This document shows positions 7,717 to 13,003 of a DNA stretch of 33,162 nucleotides, piece by piece. Within the stretch, counting starts at the first letter, position 1. Each line of letters begins with the position of its first letter. The stretch is from Synergistaceae bacterium. Its GTDB lineage: Bacteria; Synergistota; Synergistia; Synergistales; Aminobacteriaceae. The notes below the pieces were generated by a model that saw only the letters and a list, made by a program, of their open reading frames with translations, was not told the DNA's origin and searched no databases. The stretch is from positions 1 through 33,162 of the forward strand of contig JAITGK010000127.1 in the NCBI GenBank assembly GCA_031280635.1. The letters run 5' to 3'. A program made the translations under genes and the position numbers.

Positions 7717-7772
7717 GGAGGTTTTAACTTCTGAATCCCACATTCGACATATCAGCTTAAAAAAACGCCGAT

Positions 7773-7843
7773 CCAATGGGGTTCTTAGGGGTCCACGACT
7801 CCTTGGGGTCCACGACCCCTTGGGGTCCACGGCCTCAGCCGTG
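7773..7843. repeat. 17-bp tandem repeat within a partial hairpin-type repeat element
   Basis: GGGGTCCACGAC starts at 7788 and 7805, with a variant ending GGC at 7822; the period is exactly 17. The left part, AATGGGGTTCTTAGGGGT, is the inverted end of the repeat at 5158-5222. The last unit runs into a hairpin CACGGC-CTCA-GCCGTG (7828-7843). It looks like a decayed and locally expanded copy of that element. Confidence 0.6.
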
Positions 7844-7931
7844 AGTCCCGCCGCCAGCGCTGAGGGAAAACGCGCCGCCGCGGGTGGTAACCGTGAAAGT
7901 CCAGGCTTGACAGTAAGAATGGTTAGCTAAA

Positions 7932-8022
7932 GGCGTTGGCTCTTTTCCGCGCAAAGTTTTTGCCGTTTATATCCGGCTTTCGCTCTCTTATCTCCGCGCT
8001 TGATTCCACAACCCGCTATGAG
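7932..8022 (+). repeat. Interspersed repeat element, copy B
   Basis: Begins GCGTTGGCTCTTTTCCGCGC and ends with the shared right end CAACCCGCTATG. The middle keeps AAAGTTTTTGCCGTTTATAT and TCTCTTATCTCCGCGC. Same element as copies A, C, D, F and G. It lies in the long gene-free stretch between glnA and the secreted-protein cluster. Confidence 0.75.
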
Positions 8023-8112
8023 ATATTCTAATATGAAACATTCTGAAAGCGAGGATTGCTTATCGCGAAAATACTAAAAGTCTATTGGCAGCGGCAAATT
8101 TTTCGCAAAAAA

Positions 8113-8438
8113 AAGTACGGTAAACCAGGGTTTTCCGTACATGTCCCGGATTATACATAAAACTATTCTCATGTAAAAGAGCCATAAGGTTCATATTTTT
8201 AAGTTCATTGGAATCATATTGTATAGTCTTTAATAATCAAAAATTTCAAATTCTCAAGACCCAACTTCCACCCGGTGAAACCCTATCTTCAAAGCTAAAA
8301 GTCATTGTTACAACTGATTGAATTTCACATTCAAGTCCCGCGTGTTTCCCTTACTCCGAAGGGACGCTCAGAAAGCGGGGTGATCTGTCGGAAAAAGCGT
8401 CAGCGAGGATGTACGGAAAACCCTGGTTTACCGTACTT
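8113..8438. mobile_element. 326-bp element bounded by perfect 30-bp inverted repeats
   Basis: The 30 bases at 8113-8142 are the exact reverse complement of 8409-8438. Each end is itself nearly palindromic (GTACGGTAAACC / GGTTTTCCGTAC). The 266 bp between are AT-richer than the surroundings and hold no gene I can support. CAAAAA-like sequence flanks both sides, so a target duplication cannot be told from a plain A-run. The structure fits a miniature transposable element or a pair of inverted REP-like palindromes; no known family was recognised. Confidence 0.6.
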
Positions 8439-8701
8439 CAAAAATTAGCTTTAAGCCTTATGGCGGTCAAGTTTACAAACATAGCGATCGGCGTTTTTAC
8501 GTCGATTTCTAATACAAGGACAGTTGCGTGAGAGGGGGTGTTTGACTTCCAGGTTTACGCGCGATAACCCAGAGGGCGGGACATGAGGCGCAATCCGCTG
8601 AAAGCCAACAAGGGAAGTCGACGAGAAGGAGAGCGGTCGAAAGATTGAGCTGGGCGGAAGATAGGAATTTTCCGCGTGATTTCCCAAAAGGAGGGAAAAA
8701 G
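8439..8701. other. Upstream region of the first secreted charged protein; start of a duplicated unit
   Basis: No gene seen. From about 8521 the sequence is repeated further right: AGTTGCGTGAG at 8522 recurs at 9003, CCAGGTTTA at 8549 recurs at 9033, and 22 identical bases at 8585-8606 recur at 9239-9260. The untranslated part is thus conserved between the two copies as well as the signal peptides are. Confidence 0.6.
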
Positions 8702-8986
8702 ATGAAAAAAGTAGTTGGTTTTTGTGTTCTTTCGGCGATGGTGGTGAATTTTGTCGCGGCAGGGACGGCGCAGGCGAGTTCGTCCGTTTTCCGCGCGGAA
8801 GAAAAAAAGTCCTTGGCTCGGACTGGAAGCCCTCAGCCGCTTTCCTCTCACGCGGAGAGAGAGCGCCGCGAGCGTCTTGAGCGCGAGCGCCAGCAGCGTC
8901 TTGAGCGCGAGCGCCGTGAGCGTCTTGAGCGCGAGCGCCGTGAGCGTGAGCGTCGTGAACAGCAACAGCACGGACGTCGCCGTTAA
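8702..8986 (+). CDS. Small secreted Arg/Glu-rich charged-helix protein, copy 1
   Basis: A 94-residue protein of unknown function. It has a signal peptide (about 1-25, MKKVVGFCVLSAMVVNFVAA, cleavage near TAQA) and a short mature N-terminus SSSVFRAEEKKSL. The tail is almost only Arg, Glu, Leu and Gln. In the tail the 8-residue unit RLERERQQ/RLERERRE is repeated three times (24-bp units in the DNA). Such alternating E/R sequence forms a stable single alpha-helix or coiled coil. The protein should end up outside the cytoplasmic membrane. The ATG at 8702 has AGGAGG 8 nt upstream. Two related genes follow on the same strand; the gene at 9325 is a direct duplicate. I do not recognise a described family. 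Confidence 0.7.
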   Translation: MKKVVGFCVLSAMVVNFVAAGTAQASSSVFRAEEKKSLARTGSPQPLSSHAERERRERLERERQQRLERERRERLERERRERERREQQQHGRRR

Positions 8987-9062
8987 CGCTCATCGCGAGG
9001 ATAGTTGCGTGAGGGGGATGTTTTGAGGATTCCCAGGTTTAGAAAACGCTAATCAAACACTT

Positions 9063-9120
9063 TGGGGCCTCGCCCCAAGCCCTAACTTAGGGGTCACAGA
9101 CCCCTAAGAACCTCATTTAT
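9063..9120. repeat. Second interspersed repeat type, copy 2
   Basis: GGGGCCTCGCCCC, then the 10-bp stem CTTAGGGGTC/GACCCCTAAG with loop ACA, then AACCTCATTTAT. Same part order as the copy at 5158-5222. Confidence 0.65.
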
Positions 9121-9210
9121 AGTGGTTGGCTCTTTTCCACGCGAAGTTTTTTCCACTTATACTAGGTTTTTAGCCTCTTATTTCCGCGTATGATTACGCA
9201 AACCGCCATA
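9121..9210 (+). repeat. Interspersed repeat element, copy C
   Basis: Runs from GTGGTTGGCTCTTTTCCACGC to GATTACGCAAACCGCCATA, in the same orientation as copies B and G. It sits inside the duplicated unit that carries secreted-protein copy 2. Confidence 0.75.
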
Positions 9211-9324
9211 ATCAGCGCTTTCTCAGATGGCGGGAAACGAGGCGCAATCCGCTGAAAGCCGACAATGGAAGCGGGTGGACGGGAAGGAGAGCGGTCGGAA
9301 GACTGAAGTGGGCGGAAGAAAAAG

Positions 9325-9681
9325 ATGAAAAAAGTGATTGGTTTTTGTGTTCTTTCGGCGATGATGATGAATTTTGTCGCGGCAGGGACGGCGCGCGCGG
9401 GCTCGTCTGTTTTCCGCGCGGAAGAAAAAAAGTCCTTGGTTCAGACTTCAGAAGAAGGCCGTCAGCGGCTTTCCTCTCGCGCGGAGAGGAAGGAGAGGGA
9501 GAAGGAGAGAGAGCGCGCGCGCGTCGCGCAGAGGGAGAAAGAGGAGGAAGAGAAGGAGTGGGGCGTACCCCGCTGTCAGCTTCCTGAGTTCCGCAAACGC
9601 CAGCAGCGTAAGAAAGAACGTAAAGAACGTCTTGAGCGCGAAAAACTTCGACTTGAGCGTGAAATAGGAAGTGGCAATTGA
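9325..9681 (+). CDS. Small secreted charged protein, copy 2 (shifted C-terminus)
   Basis: A 118-residue paralogue of the 94-residue protein at 8702-8986. The signal peptide and mature start are nearly identical (MKKVIGFCVLSAMMMNFVAA, then SSVFRAEEKKSL). After that the body diverges into a Lys/Arg/Glu-rich stretch with an interrupting WGVPRCQLPEF. The last codons are out of frame with copy 1. The old ending still exists in another frame just past the stop, where ATTGAGCGCGAGCGCC leads to the shared CGCCGTTAACG. Compared with copy 1, about 35 bp holding the AGGAGG site are missing upstream of the ATG, leaving only GGAAG, so translation may be weak. Function unknown; it may be a decaying copy. 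Confidence 0.6.
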   Translation: MKKVIGFCVLSAMMMNFVAAGTARAGSSVFRAEEKKSLVQTSEEGRQRLSSRAERKEREKERERARVAQREKEEEEKEWGVPRCQLPEFRKRQQRKKERKERLEREKLRLEREIGSGN

Positions 9682-9947
9682 GCGCGAGCGCCGCCGTTAA
9701 CGTTCGTTGCGTGGACAGTTTACGCGCTTTGGGGAATGACGGCGTCATAATTGGGTTGCGTAATCACGCGCGGAAAAAATAAGAGTAAAAAGCTGATATG
9801 AACGGCAAAAACTTCGCGCGAAAAAGAGTCAAGGGCTCTAATATCGAAAACTTCTTTCCCCTTAGGCGTTAGACGCGCGCGTAACAGCGTAACAAGCGTC
9901 GGGAAGTTGGTTGTGGTCATGGGACTGTCGAGAGAGGAACACGCGCG
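9682..9947. other. Spacer between copies 2 and 3 with repeat copy D
   Basis: No gene. Starts with a remnant of the duplicated unit (CGCCGTTAACG, then a TTGCGTGGACAG fragment), followed by interspersed element copy D (9745-9841) and about 105 bp leading to the third gene. Confidence 0.55.
9745..9841 (-). repeat. Interspersed repeat element, copy D
   Basis: Opposite orientation to B, C and G. On the plus strand it reads GGGTTGCGTAATCACGCGCGG at one end and AGAGTC-AAG-GGCTCT, the variant hairpin, at the other. Confidence 0.75.
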
Positions 9948-10520
9948 ATGAAAAAGGTGACAGGAAGTTGTGTTTTGGCGGTTATGGGGTTGAATTTCGT
10001 CTTGATGGACATGGCGTGGGCGTTGCCTATTTCCTCTCAAACGGAGGCGCGAAAACTAGCCGCTCCTTCGGGTCGGGAGCGTGAGAGAGAGGAAAAGGAA
10101 CGTCGCGGGCAAGGCCAACAGCGAGAAGAAGACCGCAAGCCGCCGCGGAGACCGCAAGAGCGCAAGCCAAATCCAGATAGGCCGCAACCGCCCAGACCAA
10201 AACCAGATAGGCCGCAGGGGTATAGGCCAAATCCGGATAGACCGCAACCGCCTAGACCAAAACCAGACAGGCCGCGACCGCCTAGACCAAGGCCAGATAC
10301 ACCGGAGGAAGACCACAAACGGCAGCAACTGATGGAACAGCACCGCAAGCGGCAACAACAAGTACAAGAAGCTAACAAGCGGCGGGAAGAGGAGGAGGCG
10401 GCGAAAGCGCGAGTCCAACAGGAAGAGAAACAAGTTGAACGGGAAGAAAAACGCCGTGATTACGTGGATTCCACTTTAGACTTGCTCAAATCGATTGTTG
10501 AAGCTGTGGAACAGCGGTGA
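9948..10520 (+). CDS. Secreted Pro-rich repeat and charged-helix protein, copy 3
   Basis: A 190-residue secreted protein related at its start to the genes at 8702 and 9325 (MKKVTGSCVLAVMGLNFVLM, cleavage near AWA). After a basic linker comes a proline-rich section (about 66-112) of 10-residue units alternating PNPDRPQPPR, PKPDRPQGYR and PKPDRPRPPR, encoded by 30-bp DNA repeats. From about 118 a long charged helix rich in Gln, Glu, Lys and Arg follows, ending with DYVDSTLDLLKSIVEAVEQ, an amphipathic helix. The Pro-rich part would form a stiff rod and the rest a helical stalk, as in envelope-spanning or wall-binding proteins; that is inference. The start has a moderate GAGAGG site about 11 nt upstream. 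The Synerg-CTERM gene follows after 20 nt and is probably co-transcribed. Confidence 0.7.
   Translation: MKKVTGSCVLAVMGLNFVLMDMAWALPISSQTEARKLAAPSGREREREEKERRGQGQQREEDRKPPRRPQERKPNPDRPQPPRPKPDRPQGYRPNPDRPQPPRPKPDRPRPPRPRPDTPEEDHKRQQLMEQHRKRQQQVQEANKRREEEEAAKARVQQEEKQVEREEKRRDYVDSTLDLLKSIVEAVEQR
10145..10311 (+). repeat. 30-bp coding tandem repeats (Pro-rich decapeptides)
   Basis: Four to five units encoding variants of P-x-P-D-R-P-x-x-x-R. A 60-bp higher order is visible: the pair PNPDRPQPPR plus PKPDRPQGYR is followed by PNPDRPQPPR plus PKPDRPRPPR. Such arrays can gain or lose units by slippage. Confidence 0.75.
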
Positions 10521-10540
10521 ACCGTTAAGGAGGTAGTATC

Positions 10541-11398
10541 ATGAGAAAGTTTTTTGTGTTAGCTCTTTTGGCGGCAATATGGATCAGCGTCGGCGCGGCG
10601 ATGTCCGAGGCGGCGACTCATTCCCCACAGGATGGCGCGGAACTCGAGAATCTCTTTTATGGGGGTACTCTGGGAGATGGAGACGTAATCGAGCTGATCT
10701 CGGACGGCGACTACAAACTTTCCAACTCGCTTGAAATTTCTGGAATAAGCTTGGAGATTATAGGAAACAACGCTACCATCGAGCCCGAGCCCAGCTCTTA
10801 CAGTGTTTACGACGCGTTTCTTGTGGATGGCGGCGCTTTGCGTGTCGAAAACGTCATTATCATGAACTACGATCCCGCTTATGGATTTAGTATAACGAAT
10901 GGCGCTAGCGTTGAGCTGCGGGACGTTACGCTTGACAATTGCGTCGCGGGTTTCTATGTCGAAGATTCTTCTCTTTCCTTGCTTGGCGGCACGACCATCG
11001 GAGCGTCTAGCACGGCAATCTGGTACGTGGGCGACAGCGACATTTCTATAGAGCGGGACGTCGAGCTGAGGGGCAAGTTGATTATCGATAACCCAGAACT
11101 ATCGACAGCGGAGTCTATTGCCCAAAAAATCGGCGAGTGGTTCTCTCCAGCCCCCATCCCTGAGGCCTTCGCTAATGGCGAATACTCTGTCTTGGATTAT
11201 GCCAACAGCATCGACTCTGGCGAAATCGCGACCGCTATCGCTGACTATAACAACGCTTTGACAGGTGACGCGCCTGGTGGATATGGCGATAATGATGATA
11301 GAGATGGCGGCGGCGGTTGCGACGCGGGTTTAGGAGCTTTAGGGTTACTGGCGGCTCCACCGATTTTTTTAAGACGGAAAAAAGCGAGCGGCAATTGA
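10541..11398 (+). CDS. Secreted beta-helix-like protein with Synerg-CTERM sorting tail
   Basis: A 285-residue exported protein. Residues 1-25 are a signal peptide (MRKFFVLALLAAIWISVGAA, cleavage near SEA). From about 40 to 185 short alternating hydrophobic strands (LEISGISLEIIGNNATIEPE, VENVIIMNY, VELRDVTLDNC, LSLLGGTTIG, ISIERDVELRGKLII) suggest a right-handed parallel beta-helix. The C-terminus is GGGGCDAGLGALGLLAAP, a few hydrophobic residues, then RRKK. This is the Synerg-CTERM pattern known only from Synergistetes and thought to be processed at the envelope at or near the Cys. AAGGAGG lies 7 nt before the ATG. It follows the Pro-rich protein by 20 nt, so they probably act together at the cell surface. 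Ligand or partner unknown. Confidence 0.75.
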   Translation: MRKFFVLALLAAIWISVGAAMSEAATHSPQDGAELENLFYGGTLGDGDVIELISDGDYKLSNSLEISGISLEIIGNNATIEPEPSSYSVYDAFLVDGGALRVENVIIMNYDPAYGFSITNGASVELRDVTLDNCVAGFYVEDSSLSLLGGTTIGASSTAIWYVGDSDISIERDVELRGKLIIDNPELSTAESIAQKIGEWFSPAPIPEAFANGEYSVLDYANSIDSGEIATAIADYNNALTGDAPGGYGDNDDRDGGGGCDAGLGALGLLAAPPIFLRRKKASGN

Positions 11399-11431
11399 CA
11401 TACTCCCACGGCTATAGCCGTTGGCTTTCCT
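11393..11431. mobile_element. IS200/IS605-like terminal fragment
   Basis: AATTGACATACTCCCACGGC followed by TATAGCCGTTGGCTTTC resembles the hairpin-bearing ends of IS200/IS605-family elements as I remember them (TGACATACTCCCACGGCTAAAGCCGTGGG). No transposase gene is near, so it is a solo end or remnant. It overlaps the stop codon of the Synerg-CTERM gene. Confidence 0.45.
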
Positions 11432-11458
11432 AATCGCGATGTCGTAAAGCGGTTGACA

Positions 11459-11480
11459 AGGGGGGCTTCAGCCCCTCTTT
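11459..11480 (+). terminator. Possible terminator downstream of the Synerg-CTERM gene
   Basis: Stem GGGGCT (11462-11467) with AGCCCC (11470-11475), extended by flanking AG/CT pairs, then TCTTT. It lies 64 nt after the stop. The loop is only 2 nt and the T-run short, so strength is uncertain. Confidence 0.4.
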
Positions 11481-11482
11481 GC

Positions 11483-11530
11483 GTGTGCCCAGCATGGGCG
11501 ATAACTTGGAGGTGAAAGTCCTCTACAGGC
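11483..11530 (+). mobile_element. 5' stub of a group II intron
   Basis: GTGTG at 11483 fits the GUGYG start of group II introns. It is followed by CCCAGCATGGGCG and then GGAGGTGAAAGTCC at about 11508-11521, motifs typical of the first domain of bacterial group II introns as I remember them. The intron breaks off after about 48 bp, where repeat copy E begins; no reverse transcriptase gene or domain V is present. Confidence 0.5.
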
Positions 11531-11532
11531 TT

Positions 11533-11579
11533 TAGCGCCGTTGGCTCTTTTTCGCGCGTGATCGCGCGACCCGCTATAG
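11533..11579 (+). repeat. Interspersed repeat element, copy E (internally deleted)
   Basis: Only about 47 bp: GCCGTTGGCTCTTTTTCGCG is joined directly to CGTGATCGCGCGACCCGCTATA. The left and right ends match the full element but the middle (about 45 bp) is missing. The junction lies at CGCGC, which occurs on both sides of the missing part in full copies. Confidence 0.7.
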
Positions 11580-11765
11580 TCCTTCTTTCCCTTCCTGGTC
11601 ATATCTTGTCATATTTTGATTTTGATTTCAGGCGTCTCAGTTGTCTCTCCGTCATCCCCAAACTTGCCGCCCCCCCATTGCTCGCGCTACCCGACAAAAC
11701 TCTCTCTATCACCCTCACGCGCTTCGTCTCGTCTCCGCTCAACGTCACCCGTTCCTGTCTCACGC

Positions 11766-11811
11766 GGACATTTTCACAGACGAGTTATGAGAGGACATTA
11801 TCACAGACAAA
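11766..11811. repeat. Two direct repeats, 27 bp apart, resembling an IS end
   Basis: GGACATTTTCACAGACGAG (11766-11784) and GGACATTATCACAGACAAA (11793-11811) share 16 of 19 bases. The pair, separated by TTATGAGA and followed by TGACACGTC, resembles terminal sequence of some DDE-type insertion sequences from memory. No transposase is present. Confidence 0.4.
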
Positions 11812-11829
11812 TGACACGTCATTTAGGTA

Positions 11830-11858
11830 TTGACAATTGCGCGGGTGATTGCTAATCT
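11830..11858 (+). promoter_or_regulatory. Promoter of the hrcA-grpE-dnaK-dnaJ operon
   Basis: A perfect TTGACA (11830-11835) is followed after 17 bp by TAATCT (11853-11858). Transcription would start about 11865, placing the CIRCE operator in the leader, as is usual for this operon. Confidence 0.6.
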
Positions 11859-11876
11859 ACCCGTAGGTTAAATGCG

Positions 11877-11903
11877 TTAGCACTCACTTATATAGATTGC
11901 TAA
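11877..11903. promoter_or_regulatory. CIRCE operator (HrcA-binding site)
   Basis: TTAGCACTC-N9-GATTGCTAA matches the CIRCE consensus TTAGCACTC-N9-GAGTGCTAA with one mismatch in the right arm. It lies 57 nt before hrcA. HrcA bound here would keep the chaperone operon low until heat or unfolded protein draws GroE away from it. A lone GATTGCTAA also occurs at 11847-11855 inside the promoter spacer. Confidence 0.93.
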
Positions 11904-11930
11904 TATCGACCTTGTAGGAGGTCTAAGCGC

Positions 11931-11966
11931 ATGACGACAAAACGAGGCGGCGTTGGCTTATGCTGA
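11931..11966 (+). CDS. Possible leader peptide overlapping the hrcA start
   Basis: An 11-codon frame, MTTKRGGVGLC, starts 9 nt after a perfect AGGAGG (11916-11921). Its stop at 11964-11966 overlaps the first codons of hrcA, whose ATG is at 11960. The hrcA frame itself has no start codon nearer to this ribosome-binding site. The layout suggests translational coupling. It could also be a chance frame, with ribosomes reaching the hrcA ATG directly. Confidence 0.4.
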   Translation: MTTKRGGVGLC

Positions 11967-12979
11967 CGGAGAGGCAGCTGGGGATCGTGCTGGCGGTGGT
12001 CTATGAGTACATCAAAACGGGCGAGCCCGCTGGATCGCGGACGATCACTAAGAAGTACATCAAGGGTCTGAGTCCCGCGACGATACGCAACGAGATGGCC
12101 GACCTGGAGGAGATGGGGTATTTCTATCAACCTCACACCTCGGCGGGACGCCTGCCGACGGCGAAATCCTACCGGGTCTACGTGGACTCCGTGACCTCGC
12201 GGGAGCGCCTCCGCCCGCGCGAGACCATCGAGTGGCAGAGGGAGATTGAGAATCGCCGCAATGGCATCGAGGACCTTCTGCATTACGTGACGCACATGCT
12301 GTCCCGCCTCACGAACTACGTGGGGGTGGCGGCCGTGGCGGGCCTGGACGCCACGGAAATCCAGCACATCGACCTTATGCCCTTGGGCGGGTCGCACATC
12401 CTGGCGTTGATCGTCCTGCGGGGAGGGTTGGTCCACCATTCCCAGTTCCCGCTTCCCTGCGAGGTTGAGCCTGCCGCCATTGAGGAGCTGACGCGGCGGA
12501 TCAACACTGTGGCCTCAGGGCGCGCCTGGAGTGAGGTTCGGGACGTTCTGTACAGTTTTGTCTTGAATGGGCTGGAAGACGTGGAGGAAGCTTGCCGCAT
12601 GGCCTTGCGGGAGCTGGATAACTTCCTCACTATGCAGAACTACCGCTTTTTCAGCAGCGGGGCGCAGTACATCCTAAACCTACCCCATTTCCAGACCCTG
12701 GGGCGGCTCCAAGCCGTGCTGTTGCTCTTGGAGCAGGAGAAGCCCTTAGCGAGGATGATCGAAAACTGCCGCCTGAGCGAGGCCTTGAAGGTCAGCATTG
12801 GCGAGGACAACGACGCCGAGGGCGTGGAGGGCATGGGCGACAACGCGATGATCCTGATACCCGCCCAGGCCAGACAACAAAAGGCCGTCTTGGGCCTGAT
12901 CGGTCCTTTGCGCATGGACTACGAGCGCTCGATAAACATCTTGGAAGCCATGGTGGATGCTTTGAGCAAGAAGCCGTGA
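11960..12979 (+). CDS. hrcA: Heat-inducible transcription repressor HrcA
   Basis: A 339-residue repressor of class I heat-shock genes; it binds CIRCE. Seen: an N-terminal winged-helix (about 1-70) starting MLTERQLGIVLAVVYEYIKT with GLSPATIRNEMADLEEMGYF and HTSAGRLPTAKSYRVYVD, both family hallmarks. The C-terminal GAF-like effector and dimer domain includes LPLGGSHILALIVLRGG-type sequence near 153 and ends GLIGPLRMDYERSINILEAMV. Length is normal (about 340). The ATG at 11960 has only a weak GAGG upstream; the strong site belongs to an overlapping short leader frame. First structural gene of the chaperone operon and regulated by its own product through the CIRCE just upstream. Confidence 0.96.
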   Translation: MLTERQLGIVLAVVYEYIKTGEPAGSRTITKKYIKGLSPATIRNEMADLEEMGYFYQPHTSAGRLPTAKSYRVYVDSVTSRERLRPRETIEWQREIENRRNGIEDLLHYVTHMLSRLTNYVGVAAVAGLDATEIQHIDLMPLGGSHILALIVLRGGLVHHSQFPLPCEVEPAAIEELTRRINTVASGRAWSEVRDVLYSFVLNGLEDVEEACRMALRELDNFLTMQNYRFFSSGAQYILNLPHFQTLGRLQAVLLLLEQEKPLARMIENCRLSEALKVSIGEDNDAEGVEGMGDNAMILIPAQARQQKAVLGLIGPLRMDYERSINILEAMVDALSKKP

Positions 12980-13003
12980 ATGATTTAGAGAGGGGGAAAC
13001 ACA

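Larger units (their letters stand above)
8987..9324. other. Gene-free spacer between copies 1 and 2, filled with repeat elements
   Basis: Contains the start of the second duplicated unit (9003-9041), then a hairpin-type repeat (9063-9120) and interspersed element copy C (9121-9210), then the rest of the duplicated unit from about 9230. TAATCA stands on both sides of the inserted block (9050-9055 and 9209-9214), as a target duplication would. In the first unit the corresponding place (about 8557-8580) has no insertion. Confidence 0.65.
11399..11829. other. Gene-free stretch of mobile-element remnants
   Basis: Between the Synerg-CTERM gene and the hrcA promoter no supported gene exists. In order it holds an IS605-like end, a GGGGCT/AGCCCC hairpin, an apparent group II intron 5' stub, a shortened interspersed repeat (copy E), C/T-rich sequence without visible structure (about 11580-11760), and a 27-bp-period direct repeat. 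Confidence 0.6.

Noticed and set aside
7776-7835. CRISPR-like array
   Set aside because: The three 17-bp units are head-to-tail without unique spacers and no cas gene is near.
8300-8380. tRNA-like segment (ATTCAAGTCCCGCG)
   Set aside because: It looks a little like a T-arm but no acceptor stem, D-arm or anticodon arm can be formed around it.
8451-9748. Antisense frames opposite the secreted charged proteins (180 and 178 residues)
   Set aside because: They are complements of the E/R repeat codons. The sense frames have signal peptides, and copy 1 has a strong ribosome-binding site.
11558-11855. Two plus-strand frames of 79-91 residues upstream of hrcA
   Set aside because: No start signal, Ser/Leu/Thr-rich translation of C/T-rich DNA, and they run over repeats and the promoter.
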